A stretch of 46,711 bases of DNA, from assembly GCA_016714565.1 (NCBI GenBank), contig JADKDM010000030.1, positions 1 through 46,711 of the forward strand, given 5' to 3'. The notes below the pieces were generated by a model, which ran no database searches, had not been told where the DNA came from, and saw only the letters and a program-made list of their open reading frames with translations. The translations under genes and the position numbers were made by a program. Shown here in pieces: positions 1 through 9,763 of this stretch. The first letter of the stretch is position 1; every line of letters starts with the position of its first letter. The DNA is from Candidatus Villigracilis propinquus. GTDB taxonomy: Bacteria > Chloroflexota > Anaerolineae > Anaerolineales > Villigracilaceae.

Positions 1-2
1 CG

Positions 3-2190
3 CGCGCTCAAAATGATATCCTCTCCATCCTACTAATGAGCATGGGCGGGTTTCTGGTGATATTCTTCTGGTACTCTCGAATAACTGATATTGGGATATT
101 AAAAAGGCTGGACGTATTGTCTCAGGGCTTATTCAATGCAGAAAAAGGGAATTTGACCCATAGAATTTCTGTTGGAAAATTATTTGGAAGCACGGATGAG
201 ATCAACAACCTGGCCAGTCAGTTCAACCAAATGACAACCAGTCTGGAAAGAAAACTTACTTTTGAAGAATTGACCACGCATCTCGCGGCGAGGTTTATGA
301 ACGTGTCATCCAGCGAAATAGGGGATGCCATTCAAGATATGCTTCGGCGGTTGGGCAAAATTATTTGAAGTAGACCGAACCTATATTTTTGAATATTCTG
401 AAGATGGCAAGGTCATGAACAATACTCATGAATGGTGCGCAAAGGATTAGCCCTCAAATAGAAGGTCTGCAACAAATTCCGGTGGAGTTAACGCCATGGT
501 GGAACAGTTTATTGGCTCATGGAGAATACATCAACATTCCAAAGGTCTCGGATATGCAGCCCGAAGCTTACGCTGAGAAAGCCATTCTAGAAGAACAGGG
601 AATTCAATCGGTACTGGTGATTCCAATCACCTCTGACACAGGTTTGTTTGGGTTCATGGGGTTGGATTCAGTAATTAATGAGCGGAATTGGTCCAAAGAT
701 GAAATCCAATTGTTACTGGTTCTGGCAGGTATTGTTATCAATACAATAACACGCCAACTTGGCAGCCAACAGGAAGTGATGGGCCAGCGAGATTTTTGCG
801 CTTCAGATCATGGACACTGTTAAGCAGGGACTGACCGTGCTAAATACTCAAGGTGTTTTTGAATATGTAAACCCTGCATACGCTCAAATGCTAAAGCGCA
901 CCAGCGAACAATTAATTGGAAGATCTCCCGCCGAGTTTACGTATGCTGATGATAAAGTTGGACAAGATTACGAGTGGAATAAACGACAGAGCGGATTTTC
1001 CTCGTCGTACCCCAACAGATTGGTTGCAGCAGATGGAAACATAATCCATGTACTGATCAGCGCAACACCAAGAATCCGCGACGGGCACATTGTAGGCAGC
1101 ATCGCCTCTGTTACAGATTTAACGGAACAATTGAAGGCGGAAGAAAAGTTACGCAAATCAGAAGCTCGTAACAGAGCTTTTCTCAGTCTCTGTTCCCGAC
1201 CTCATTTTTCGCATCGACAAACATGGTACATTTCTGGACTATAAAGTAGAACCTGATAAAAAACTGTACATATCGCCAAATGCGATCATTGGTTCCACCG
1301 TTGAAAAATCCCTGCCGCCAGATATCAGCAGCGCAACCATGTCTGCCATTCAAAAGGCACTGGAAAATAAAACTCCCCAAGTCTTCGAATACAAACTACA
1401 AACAGTCGAAGGCCTGTTCCATCTATAAACGAAGAGTGGTTTCTTCCGCACCTGATGGGGAGTGATCATCAGCGGCGCACGATATTACAGATAGGGCGCG
1501 ATTGGAACAAATGAAAACTGATTTTATCAATCGTGCCCTCACACGAATTGAGAACTCCATTAACCACTGCCCTGCTAATGGTCAACCTGTTGGATATGAC
1601 AGACCTCACGCAGGAGGATGAAGACAACTATTGGGACATCCTAAAAGGGAACTTGAGCGTGAACGAGGGATACTAGAGGATGTTCTTACTAGGGAGGCTG
1701 AATCCGGAAAATATCGGGCGGTAAGGAACCTGTTTCCATTTTACCTATATTGAACAGCGCCATTAACACAATGCGCCCCATGGCCGAACTACACAATATT
1801 AAAATTAATGTCCATGTTGAGGAAAACACATCCTCATTATATGGACCAGAAGATGTATTTACACATATCTTCAACAACATCATTTCCAACGCTGTAAAAT
1901 TCTCACTTCCAAATGAAGAGATCCATGTAAATATTTCCAAAAATGAAGATGAAATGTTTATCACAGTTAAGGATCGTGGTATCGGCATCCCTCCTGAAGA
2001 CCTTCCGCATATCACATCCCGTTTCTTCCGTGGCACAAATGCCACAGAGATGGAAATTCCAGGCAGCGGAATCGGGCTTTATATTATCAAATCAATTGTA
2101 GAAGAGTTGGGCGGCAAATTAAATATTCAATCTCAGGTAAATGAGGGCACTACCATCTCGATCTCAATTCCACAAAATCAGACTACTTAA
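3..2190 (+). pseudogene. Hybrid-input sensor histidine kinase, 5' truncated and multiply frameshifted
   Basis: The reading frame is open from the left edge, so the gene starts outside the window. Pieces in different frames give, in order, a membrane segment (about 20-75), a HAMP-like linker (about 80-260), a GAF domain (about 290-780), a PAS domain (810-1150), a second PAS-like stretch (about 1190-1430), a HisKA helix and a HATPase domain (1750-2190). The H-box reads SHELRTPL, with the phospho-accepting histidine codon at 1542-1544. The ATPase boxes NNIISNAVKFS, DRGIGIPPED and GSGIGLYI are intact. Frame changes are visible near 360, 445, 800, 1180, 1430 and in 1500-1750. The kinase would sense a signal through GAF/PAS and pass phosphate to an unseen response regulator. 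Because every domain is still conserved, sequencing error at a contig end is as likely as true decay. Confidence 0.8.
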
Positions 2191-2208
2191 TCCATCACTT
2201 TGCACACT

Positions 2209-2241
2209 AAAAAATCTCCGTGTATTTTAGGAGATTTTTTT
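2209..2241 (+). terminator. Rho-independent terminator after the histidine kinase
   Basis: An 11-bp A-rich stem (AAAAAATCTCC / GGAGATTTTTT) with a ten-base loop is followed by T. It lies 19 bases after the kinase stop codon. Confidence 0.8.
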
Positions 2242-2293
2242 AGTTAATCCGAGTAGAATCAAAAGCACATTATTCATAAAAAGGATTTTTTGA

Positions 2294-3202
2294 ATGAAGC
2301 GAAATACCAAAAGAAATTTTTATTTATTCTCTATGATTACGATCGTGCTGTTTCTGGCTGTCATCAGCGCATTAAATCTTGATATTCTCTTTCGCTTCTA
2401 CAATGCCCATCAAAACGGCACATTGACCATGGAAAAGATCCGTCTGGATATTGCCGCCTTCGACATTGGCAAGCGATCATCGGTCATTCCAGTGGACTTA
2501 AAAACATCTGCCCTGGATGGCATGGAGCAGGTCTACGTGCCGGAGGGCAACTTTTTGATGGGCAAGGGGGAAGTCCGCAAGAACGCGGATTCGCCCATGC
2601 ACATTATCTATCTTGATGCGTTTTGGATGGACAAATACGAAGTCAGCAATGCCATGTACCTGAAATGCCTGCAAGCCGGTACATGTACCGACATGGTATC
2701 CGACAACATCACCTACCGGAATTGGGTCTATCGCGATCACCCGGTCACGTATGTGGCATGGGAACAGGCAGGGTTATATTGTCAATGGGCTGGCAGGCGC
2801 CTGCCCACCGAAGCGGAGTGGGAAAAAGCCGCCCGCGGCACGGATGGACGGCAATATCCCTGGGGAGATGAATTGCCGAATCCGCGCCTGGCCAATTTTG
2901 ATGGGACGATGATCCACGAGGCAGTTTCCATTTACCGTTATCCGCTCGGAGCAAGTCCTTATGGCGCATTGAACATGTCTGGAAATGTCCGTGAATGGGT
3001 CACAGATTGGTATGGAGAGGATTACTATCTGGTAATGCCCTATGCCAACCCAACCGGCCCGGAGACCGGATTTGAACGTTCTCTGCGCGGCGGTTCCTAC
3101 AGCGAAGATAAAAACGAGGTCACCACAACCAATCGCATGCGCCACGAGCCTCAATCTGCCGGGTTGAGCCGTGGTTTTCGCTGCGCTCAGGACGTAAATT
3201 AA
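2294..3202 (+). CDS. Membrane-anchored SUMF1/FGE-fold protein
   Basis: The 302-residue protein has an N-terminal membrane anchor (about 9-29) and then one formylglycine-generating-enzyme (SUMF1) domain from about residue 76 to the end. Visible family motifs are RLPTEAEWEKAARG (169-182), NMSGNVREWVTDWYG (227-241), RGGS (265-268) and the terminal GFRCA (294-298). True sulfatase-activating enzymes carry a catalytic cysteine pair shortly before GFRCA. Here that stretch (about 269-293) has none, so sulfatase activation is unlikely. Many bacterial members of this fold are ligand-binding or structural domains, and this one is probably displayed outside the membrane. It stands alone between two terminated units. 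Fold confidence is high; function is unknown. Confidence 0.85.
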   Translation: MKRNTKRNFYLFSMITIVLFLAVISALNLDILFRFYNAHQNGTLTMEKIRLDIAAFDIGKRSSVIPVDLKTSALDGMEQVYVPEGNFLMGKGEVRKNADSPMHIIYLDAFWMDKYEVSNAMYLKCLQAGTCTDMVSDNITYRNWVYRDHPVTYVAWEQAGLYCQWAGRRLPTEAEWEKAARGTDGRQYPWGDELPNPRLANFDGTMIHEAVSIYRYPLGASPYGALNMSGNVREWVTDWYGEDYYLVMPYANPTGPETGFERSLRGGSYSEDKNEVTTTNRMRHEPQSAGLSRGFRCAQDVN

Positions 3203-3300
3203 TGTGTCATTTGGCATGTCTTTATATTTTCAAACTTGTGCTAAACTAAACAAAGTAGCTCACGTTTTGAACGTGACCTAACATAAATTTCGGAGGGCAC

Positions 3301-5286
3301 ATGCTTACCCTTGTAGAAAAAATCCTCTTTGTCGTTGCAACGCTCGTTTCACTTTACTTCACTTATCAAGGTGTGATGAAGATCGTCGCTCACATCGCCA
3401 GCGGACAGGGCAAAGTGAATTGGTCGCTTTTATGGAAACGGATTGGAGATCTCATCCTCAAGGTGGGATTGTTCCAGCCCGTTTTTCGTTTAAGACTTGG
3501 TCCCAGCATTTTGCACGGACTCATCGGTTGGGGGTTTCTTTCCTTCCTTTTGATTAATTTAGCGGATCTGATCTACGCCTACACCGGATTCAAACTCCTT
3601 GAGAACACCGGCCTCTTTGGCGACGTCTACCGCCTCATTGCGGACGTTGCGAATGTTGCCATCGTGGGCGGGATCCTCGCTATGGCATTTCGCCGCTTCA
3701 TCCTGCGACCTGAAACATTGTCCACTCGCGATACAACTTTGCTGCACCCGAAAGCAAGAGCGGGCATCATGCGCGATTCGGCGATTGTTGCCACGTTTAT
3801 TTTTATCCACAATACGATGCGGTTTTTGGGAGAATCCTTCGGGGTGGCGTTGGCAGGTCACACTGACAGCTGGCAACCAAGCATCTCGGCGGCGTCCCAG
3901 CTTTGGGCGGGGATTGATGCGAATGTCCTGGTGGCGGGGGAACACATCGCGTTCTGGATGTCCATTGGCGCAGTTGTCGCATTCCTTCCTTATTTCCCAT
4001 ATTCAAAACACATTCATCTTTTCTTTGCGCCTCTGAATTTTGCGTTGAAGCCCGAAAGAAAATCCATCGGCGAATTAAGTTATATCAATCTCGACGATCA
4101 AAGCATTGAACAATTTGGCGCGGCAAAAATGAAAGACCTCGGCTGGGAGCAGATCATGGACAGCTACGCCTGTATCATGTGCTTCCGCTGTCAGGAAGTT
4201 TGCCCCGCGTACAACACTGGCAAATTGCTTTCGCCCGCCGCATTGGAAATTAACAAGCGCTATCATTTCAACAACGGCGGCACGACAGATGTTGCCATGA
4301 CCGAGTTGATCTCGGAAGAAGCCGTGTGGGCTTGCACAAGCTGCGGCGCATGCGTGGACATTTGCCCCGTGGGCAACGAACCGATGCGCGATATTCTCGA
4401 CATCCGCCGCAATCTTTCGATGATGGAAAGCGCGTTCCCGAAGCAATTGGAATCGGCTTTCAAAGGTATGGAACGCAACCAGAACCCGTGGAATGTTTCG
4501 CAGGGCGACCGCATGAAATGGGCCGAAGGCATGAGCGTACCCACGGTTGAGCAAAATGCCGAGCCTGAAATTTTATGGTGGGTTGGCTGCGCCCCCGCAA
4601 CAGATACGCGCGCACAAAAGACCGCGCAAGCCTTTGCAAAAATTTTGAACGCGGCGGGAGTCAATTACGCTGTGCTTGGAAAGAATGAATCCTGCACAGG
4701 TGATTCTGCAAGGCGCGCGGGACGCGAAGATATTTTCTTCGGTCTTGCTTCGCAGAATGTTGAAATATTGAATGAGGTTGCACCAAAGAGAATCGTAACA
4801 ACCTGTCCCCATTGTTTACATACTATCAAAAATGAATACCCAGCCTTTGGTGGAAATTATCAGGTCATTCACCACACGCAATTGATCAATGAGTTGGTGG
4901 GCGCGGGGAAAATTTCCATGAATTTGGAAGGCGACAACATGAAGGTCACTTTCCACGATCCGTGCTATTTAGGCAGGCACAACAAGATCACAGATGCGCC
5001 GCGAGACGATTTGAAAGCCGCGGGCATTGAAACCGTGGAAATGCCGCGCAACGGAGCCAAGTCCTTCTGCTGCGGCGCAGGCGGTGCGCAAATGTGGAAG
5101 GAAGAAGAGGAAGGCACGGCGCGTGTGAACGTGACCCGCTTCGCCGAAGCCAAGTCCACGGGCGCGAATACGGTGGCCGTGGGATGCCCCTTCTGCCTGA
5201 CGATGATGACAGATGCCAGCAAAGCAGACGGCGACTCGATGCAGGTGAAAGATGTCGCGGAGATCGTAGCAGAACGACTGAAATAA
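3301..5286 (+). CDS. Membrane-bound Fe-S oxidoreductase (HdrD/GlpC/LutA-like, CCG domains)
   Basis: The 661-residue protein begins with several hydrophobic helices (about 1-240) like the NarI-type membrane subunit. Two classic 4Fe-4S motifs follow, CIMCFRCQEVCP starting at residue 291 and CTSCGACVDICP at 345. Two CCG domains close the protein. The first ends in TTCPHCLHTIKNEYP. The second carries HDPCYLG (about 552) and SFCCGAGG (about 588). This architecture is known in heterodisulfide-reductase-related proteins that move electrons between a quinone pool and a cytoplasmic partner. The start is set by GGAGG just before ATG. No flavoprotein partner is adjacent, so the electron donor is unknown. 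The gene is monocistronic, with a terminator 12 bases downstream. Confidence 0.88.
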   Translation: MLTLVEKILFVVATLVSLYFTYQGVMKIVAHIASGQGKVNWSLLWKRIGDLILKVGLFQPVFRLRLGPSILHGLIGWGFLSFLLINLADLIYAYTGFKLLENTGLFGDVYRLIADVANVAIVGGILAMAFRRFILRPETLSTRDTTLLHPKARAGIMRDSAIVATFIFIHNTMRFLGESFGVALAGHTDSWQPSISAASQLWAGIDANVLVAGEHIAFWMSIGAVVAFLPYFPYSKHIHLFFAPLNFALKPERKSIGELSYINLDDQSIEQFGAAKMKDLGWEQIMDSYACIMCFRCQEVCPAYNTGKLLSPAALEINKRYHFNNGGTTDVAMTELISEEAVWACTSCGACVDICPVGNEPMRDILDIRRNLSMMESAFPKQLESAFKGMERNQNPWNVSQGDRMKWAEGMSVPTVEQNAEPEILWWVGCAPATDTRAQKTAQAFAKILNAAGVNYAVLGKNESCTGDSARRAGREDIFFGLASQNVEILNEVAPKRIVTTCPHCLHTIKNEYPAFGGNYQVIHHTQLINELVGAGKISMNLEGDNMKVTFHDPCYLGRHNKITDAPRDDLKAAGIETVEMPRNGAKSFCCGAGGAQMWKEEEEGTARVNVTRFAEAKSTGANTVAVGCPFCLTMMTDASKADGDSMQVKDVAEIVAERLK

Positions 5287-5297
5287 AAAGAGAACTT

Positions 5298-5336
5298 AAA
5301 GGGAGGTGGCTTTTTTGAACGCCATCTCCCTTTTTT
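5298..5336 (+). terminator. Rho-independent terminator after the Fe-S oxidoreductase
   Basis: A GGGAGGTGGC / GCCATCTCCC hairpin with one mismatch is followed by TTTTTT, directly downstream of the stop codon. Confidence 0.8.
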
Positions 5337-5360
5337 AATCCATCCACCTCGGAGCAACCG

Positions 5361-5720
5361 ATGAAACTCATAGAGGGACGAAACGGATATCTGTACGTCG
5401 AATATTCCGAACCCTACCAGTTCAACAATCTGGTAGACATGATGAACGAAGTGCTCGTGGTATGCGAAACGGAAAGCTACCAAAAATTCCTCGTAAATAT
5501 CAGCAATATGACGGGCAAAGTAGCTCCCATGGAGCGATTTGAACTAGCCGTAAAAGGGGCTTCTCTCTTTCTTTACAAGGGGAAATACGCGGTGGTATAC
5601 CGCAAGGAAGAGATCAACCGCTTTGCCGAAACGGTAAGCGTCAACCGCGGATTAAATGCCCGCATTTTTAGCGATATGGATGAAGCGATGAAATGGTTGG
5701 GGGTGAATAAAGAGCAGTGA
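5361..5720 (+). CDS. Small STAS/SpoIIAA-like hypothetical protein
   Basis: This soluble protein of 119 residues has no signal peptide. Alternating short strands and amphipathic helices (for example FLVNISNMTGKVAPMERFE and the later AVVYRKEEINRFAETVS) resemble the STAS/SpoIIAA-like fold seen in many bacterial orphan proteins. No catalytic motif is visible. The start has GGAG nine bases upstream. Its stop codon is followed by a 104-base gap before the MEMO gene, which has its own promoter. The family call is tentative and the function is unknown. Confidence 0.6.
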   Translation: MKLIEGRNGYLYVEYSEPYQFNNLVDMMNEVLVVCETESYQKFLVNISNMTGKVAPMERFELAVKGASLFLYKGKYAVVYRKEEINRFAETVSVNRGLNARIFSDMDEAMKWLGVNKEQ

Positions 5721-5812
5721 TCAGTAAATGGCTGCCAGCACCCGGCGGGAGGGCAGAAATGTCCGCTTTTTTTCTTTCATTATTCGGACTCGGTTTTCCC
5801 CCACCTCCATGC

Positions 5813-5818
5813 TACAAT
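5813..5818 (+). promoter_or_regulatory. -10 box of a leaderless-type promoter for the MEMO gene
   Basis: TACAAT ends seven bases before the ATG at 5825, so transcription would start at or next to the start codon. No Shine-Dalgarno sequence lies between. No convincing -35 box was seen. Confidence 0.5.
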
Positions 5819-5824
5819 AATTTT

Positions 5825-6655
5825 ATGAACACGCTCGACCTCCGCCCCTCTCCAATAGCAGGGACATGGTACGAAGGCACACCCAAATCCCTCGCCGCCC
5901 GCGTGGACGAATATCTCGTGCAAGCAAAATTGCCAGAACTCAAAGGGCAGATCATCGGTGTCATTGCCCCGCACGCGGGACATAAATATTCTGGCCGGGT
6001 CGCCGCGCATGCCTTTGCTGCCCTGCGCGGACTCAATCCCGACCTCGTCGTCATCCTTTCTCCATTTCACAGCTTTGCTCCCTACCCGCTCATCACCACC
6101 AGCCATCAAGCCTATGCCACTCCGCTCGGCAATATTGAAGTGGACAAACAAGTGATGGAAGAACTGCAAAAGAATCTCGGTATCCCCATCTCCCCCATCC
6201 CCAACGACAAGGAACATTCGCTCGAGATCGAGCTTCCATTTTTGCAGCGTGTCTTCCCGCATGAATTCAAGCTGCTGCCGATCATGATCCACTCGCAGGA
6301 AGAAGCAGTCGCCAAAAAACTTGGCATGGCATTGGCTCGCACTCTTAAAAAGAAAAACGCCATCATCGTGGCATCCACAGACCTCTCCCATTTTTACGAC
6401 CAGCAAACCGCCCATATCTTCGATCATGAAATGCTCAGGTGCTTTGAATCCTTCGACCCCTCCTCCATTTTTGAAACCGAACAAACCGGCAAAGGCTACG
6501 CCTGCGGACATGCCGCCGTTGCAGCCGCGCTGTGGGCATCCCAAAAGCTCGGCGCAGATCAGGTTCAAATCCTCAATTACACTACCTCCGGCGACATCAC
6601 AAAAGATTATTCATCTGTTGTTGGTTATGGCGCGGCAGCCATCATAAAAGCATAA
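5825..6655 (+). CDS. MEMO-family protein (AmmeMemoRadiSam system protein B)
   Basis: The 276-residue protein matches the MEMO family across its length. It has IAPHAGHKYSGRVAAHAF near the N terminus, the central HSLEIELPFLQRVF, ASTDLSHFYD, and the late CGHAAVAAAL. These carry the conserved His, Asp and Cys residues of the dioxygenase-like pocket. In bacteria the family often occurs with AMMECR1 and radical SAM partners, but neither lies next to this gene. An upstream in-frame ATG at 5717 would overlap the previous gene and add low-complexity residues. The ATG at 5825 is preferred because it begins at MNTLDLRPSPIAGTWYEG, the normal family N terminus, and sits behind a -10 box. Biochemical role is not established. 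Confidence 0.85.
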   Translation: MNTLDLRPSPIAGTWYEGTPKSLAARVDEYLVQAKLPELKGQIIGVIAPHAGHKYSGRVAAHAFAALRGLNPDLVVILSPFHSFAPYPLITTSHQAYATPLGNIEVDKQVMEELQKNLGIPISPIPNDKEHSLEIELPFLQRVFPHEFKLLPIMIHSQEEAVAKKLGMALARTLKKKNAIIVASTDLSHFYDQQTAHIFDHEMLRCFESFDPSSIFETEQTGKGYACGHAAVAAALWASQKLGADQVQILNYTTSGDITKDYSSVVGYGAAAIIKA

Positions 6656-6696
6656 AAAATAGCGCAGGAAAAATCTCTTGAGCTATAAAAAAAGAA

Positions 6697-6764
6697 TAGC
6701 CGCTAATTTCGCTGATTTTCGCGAATCTTTTAATAATTCGTGAAATTCGCGTTATTAGCGGCTA
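6697..6764. repeat. Palindromic decamer-period repeat
   Basis: The ends TAGCCGCTAAT and ATTAGCGGCTA are perfect inverted repeats. The inside is built of degenerate 10-base units around CGCTGATTTT and TTCGCGAATC. It lies between convergent genes and could act as a two-way terminator. Confidence 0.7.
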
Positions 6765-6784
6765 AAGATTTTTATAAACGTTCT

Positions 6785-7216
6785 TTACTTTCTGCTTTCC
6801 CAATCCTGCACCGTTTCTCGAAACAGCGCCTTCAGTTCTTCGTTGGGTAAATCATCCACGTTCGCATACTTTTTATCATTCACCCAAAACTCAAAACCAT
6901 AGTCCGCGCCTGTCCCAATATCCACTTTATATTCCTTCAAAACGGGATGAGCCTCCAACCGTTTACGCAGAATATCCTCGATCTGTTCCGCGAAAGGAGA
7001 TGCTATTTTCTCACCTTCATCATGATTGAAAAGCGTGAAGCCCTCCCCTTCCGCCTTCGTCGCTTCAACAGTTTCAGCAGGCGGGTTGGAAGACATCCAC
7101 TCAGGCTTCTCCTCCGTCTTCCCTGTCAAATTCACCTGATTGGATTTCAAGAACATGAACGCCAACAGCACAACTGAAATACCGATCACCGCAAAGATAA
7201 TTACAGACAAAGTCAT
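6785..7216 (-). CDS. Single-pass membrane protein, hypothetical
   Basis: The 143-residue protein has one N-terminal membrane helix (about 3-23). An acidic, Pro/Glu-rich linker (about 30-70) leads to a small soluble domain ending in EELKALFRETVQDWESRK. The topology suggests the helix anchors a soluble domain, probably cytoplasmic because the flanking charges follow the helix. AAGGAGG lies seven bases before ATG. It is divergent from priA, with only 41 bases between the starts. No known family was recognised. Confidence 0.7.
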   Translation of the reverse strand: MTLSVIIFAVIGISVVLLAFMFLKSNQVNLTGKTEEKPEWMSSNPPAETVEATKAEGEGFTLFNHDEGEKIASPFAEQIEDILRKRLEAHPVLKEYKVDIGTGADYGFEFWVNDKKYANVDDLPNEELKALFRETVQDWESRK

Positions 7217-7245
7217 ATCAGCCTCCTTGTTTCAACATATAACAT

Positions 7246-7251
7246 TATAAT
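7246..7251 (+). promoter_or_regulatory. -10 box of a leaderless-type promoter for priA
   Basis: A perfect TATAAT ends seven bases before the priA ATG at 7258, the same spacing as at the MEMO gene. No ribosome binding site is present in between. Confidence 0.55.
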
Positions 7252-7257
7252 CATAAT

Positions 7258-9729
7258 ATGTTCGCCCGCATTTCCGTTAATATTTCTGCAATCTCCGGCC
7301 TTTTTGATTACACCGTCCCTGCCGAACTCGCCCCGCATATTCAGGCGGGGTGTCTTGTCGTTGCACCATTTTGGGAATCAAACGGTGCAGGGCATTATCC
7401 TCGAACTAACAGATTCTTCTCCCATACAGGATCCCAAATCGATCATTGACTTGCTCGACCCTGCCCCCGTTCTGACTCCGCCGCAAATTGCTCTTGCCAT
7501 TCGTTTAGCTGATACTACGCTGAATCCGCTTGCGGCCATCGTCAACCTCATGATTCCCACCGGCCTGAGTCAGCAGGCAGATGTTCTCTACCAGACCGTA
7601 AACGGTAGACCGCAGACCGTAGACCACGGTCCACAGTCCACTGTCAACGGTCGCTTGCTGAAGCTCCTCACCGAACGCGGCCCCCTCCGTGGACGCCAGA
7701 TCGACTCCCACTTCGCCAAAGTGGACTGGCGCAAGACCGCCAACATGCTCGTCAAAAAAGGCGTGCTTTCTGCAAAGAACGTGTTACCCGCTCCCAGAGT
7801 AAGACCAAAGTACATTCGCGTTGCTCAACTATCAGTTAAGCCTGAAGCGGCAGAAGCAGAGATGGAGTCCCTCGGCTCCACCAAGCAGACTCTGGCGCGT
7901 CGTCAAGCCGCATTGCGATTCCTCATCCGCCAGCCTGATGCCGTCAACCTCTCATGGATCTATGCCGAAACTGGCTGCAACATCGCTGACCTTCAAGAAC
8001 TCGAAGAGCGCGGATTGATCCGCTTGTTCGAAAATGAAATTTTCCGCGACCCCTTGGGAAAGATCGAAAAACAAACAGCCAGCGAAGACTTGACACTAAC
8101 TCCCGAACAAACTGAAGCGTTGCAAAAGATAACTTCTGCATTCAGCCTTCTGCCTTCTGCATTTCTCCTTTATGGTGTCACAGGTTCTGGAAAAACTGAA
8201 ATCTATTTGCGTGCCGCAGAAGAAGTAATTCAAAAGGGAAAACAAGTAATTGTGTTGGTTCCTGAAATTGCGCTCACCCCGCAGCTGGTGCGCCGCTTTT
8301 TATCACGCTTCCCCGGGCAGGTGGGCCTTGTCCACTCAAAATTATCCGAAGGCGAACGCTACGACACATGGCGGCGTGCTCGTGACGGAAAATTGAACGT
8401 CATCATCGGCGCGCGTTCGGCTTTGTTCTCACCGCTGCCAAACATCGGCCTCATCGTCGTGGACGAGTGCCATGACAGTTCGTATTACCAAGCAGAGCCG
8501 CCCTACTACAACGCCATGACCGCCGCGCAGGATTATGCCCGTCTATGTGGCGCGGTCTGTGTGATGGGCTCCGCCACACCAACCATTGAGCAAAGATTTC
8601 AAGCGGAAAGCGGCGGCGTTCAAATACTGGGGTTACCCAATCGTGTCACGGATTCAGCTCTGCCCCCCGTGCAAGTCGTGGATATGCGCGAGGAATTGAA
8701 AAATGGCAATCGCGGGATCTTCTCACGCAGTTTGACCGAATCACTAGCCGAGACGATCTCACGCGGCGAGCAAGCCATCATCTTCCTCAACCGCCGCGGG
8801 ACAGCCACCTACATCTTCTGCCGTGACTGCGGTCATGTGCTGAAATGTCCCAATTGCGAAACGCCGCTGACGTTACATGTCGACGGTATTGGAAAGTCAA
8901 AAGTCGAAAGTCAGGCGACCTTCGACCTTCGACCTTTGACCTACTTTGCCATCATTGCGGATACAGCCGCCAAAAACCGAAGACCTGCCCAAATTGCAAT
9001 AGCCTCCAGATCCGCGAATACGGGCTGGGCAGCGAAAAAGTGGAAGCGGATATCAAAGCCATGTTCCCGCAGGCGCGTACGCTGCGCTGGGACTGGGATA
9101 CGACCCGTCAGAAGGACGCGCACGAGATCATCCTCACCCACTTTGCCAATCACCAAGCCGATGTGCTGGTGGGCACGCAAATGCTCGCCAAGGGACTCGA
9201 CCTGCCAATGGTCACGTTGGTTGGCATTGTCCTCGCGGATGTGGGCCTCAATCTGCCAGACCCGTTTGCCAGTGAGAGGGTCTTTCAAACACTCACACAG
9301 GTTGCAGGCCGCGCGGGGCGCTCCTCTCGCGGAGGCAAAGTCATTTTGCAGACCTTCATGCCCGAGCATTACGCCATTCAATTTGCGGCACAGCATGATG
9401 TAAATGGATTTTACACACGCGAGTTGGAATATCGCAAGCTGTTGGGCTATCCGCCGTATGCAAAATTAATCCGCCTCGAATATCGTCACGCAGACAATGT
9501 TCGGGCGGAGGAAGAAGCCAAAAGAACAGCAGACAGGCTAAAGATTAAGATCGAAGCGGAGAAACGTCATCAAACGGAATTGATCGGGCCCGTCCCATGT
9601 TTTTTTGCAAAAGACAATAACGAATATCGCTGGCAAATCATCGTGCGCGGCCCAGACCCTGCTTCATTATTGAGAGACATAAAGCTAAGTGATTGGCGAA
9701 TTGAAATCGACCCGATCAACTTATTATAA
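7258..9729 (+). CDS. priA: Primosomal protein N' (PriA helicase), interrupted by two frameshifts
   Basis: PriA is the superfamily 2 helicase that restarts stalled replication forks. The pieces join into one normal protein of about 820 residues. There is an N-terminal 3'-end-binding domain (MFARISVNISAISGLFDYTV), Walker A GVTGSGKT near 8175-8200, and a DECH box near 8461-8475 in place of the usual DEEH. The zinc-binding segment has CRDCGHVLKCPNC and then CHHCGY and CPNC. The C-terminal helicase part has LVGTQMLAKGLDLP and TQVAGRAGR. One frameshift lies near 7370 in a T run. The second lies at or inside the repeat at 8891-8941, in the middle of the zinc domain. Two other heptad blocks are translated in frame. 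Since PriA is normally needed for fitness, at least the first shift may be a sequencing error. Confidence 0.85.
7593..7655. repeat. Heptanucleotide palindromic repeat inside priA (AGACCGT type)
   Basis: Nine consecutive 7-base units read AGACCGT, AAACGGT, AGACCGC, AGACCGT, AGACCAC, GGTCCAC, AGTCCAC, TGTCAAC, GGTCGCT. The second half runs on the opposite strand sense, giving an imperfect hairpin. At 63 bases it keeps the priA frame and adds 21 residues. Confidence 0.75.
8133..8167. repeat. Heptanucleotide tandem repeat inside priA (CTTCTGC type)
   Basis: Five 7-base units (CTTCTGC, ATTCAGC, CTTCTGC, CTTCTGC, ATTTCTC) encode a SAFSLLPSAFLL stretch just before the Walker A motif. The same heptamer recurs in sbcC at 22189-22244. 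Confidence 0.7.
8891..8941. repeat. Heptanucleotide palindromic repeat inside priA (AAAGTCG/CCTTCGA type)
   Basis: Seven 7-base units run from GGAAAGT to CCTTTGA, with the first half complementary to the second. It separates the two cysteine pairs of the PriA zinc domain. The extra sequence from 8888 to 8940 is 53 bases, not a multiple of three, so it coincides with the loss of frame. A sister copy lies at 19875-19925. Confidence 0.75.
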
Positions 9730-9763
9730 AAAGAGACAACGACCAAGGTCGTTGTCTCTTTTT
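9730..9763. terminator. Bidirectional terminator between priA and the cytochrome peroxidase fusion
   Basis: A near-perfect stem AGAGACAACGAC / GTCGTTGTCTCT has A5 before it and T5 after it, so it can serve both convergent genes. Confidence 0.85.

Noticed and set aside
2294..3202. Functional sulfatase-activating enzyme
   Set aside because: The catalytic cysteine pair is missing and no sulfatase gene is near.
7593..7655. CRISPR-like array
   Set aside because: Units are 7 bases with no spacers and no cas genes are nearby.
8891..8941. Proven phase variation of priA
   Set aside because: A second frameshift at 7370 and frameshifts in other conserved genes make sequencing error a simpler reading, so it is kept only as a testable idea.
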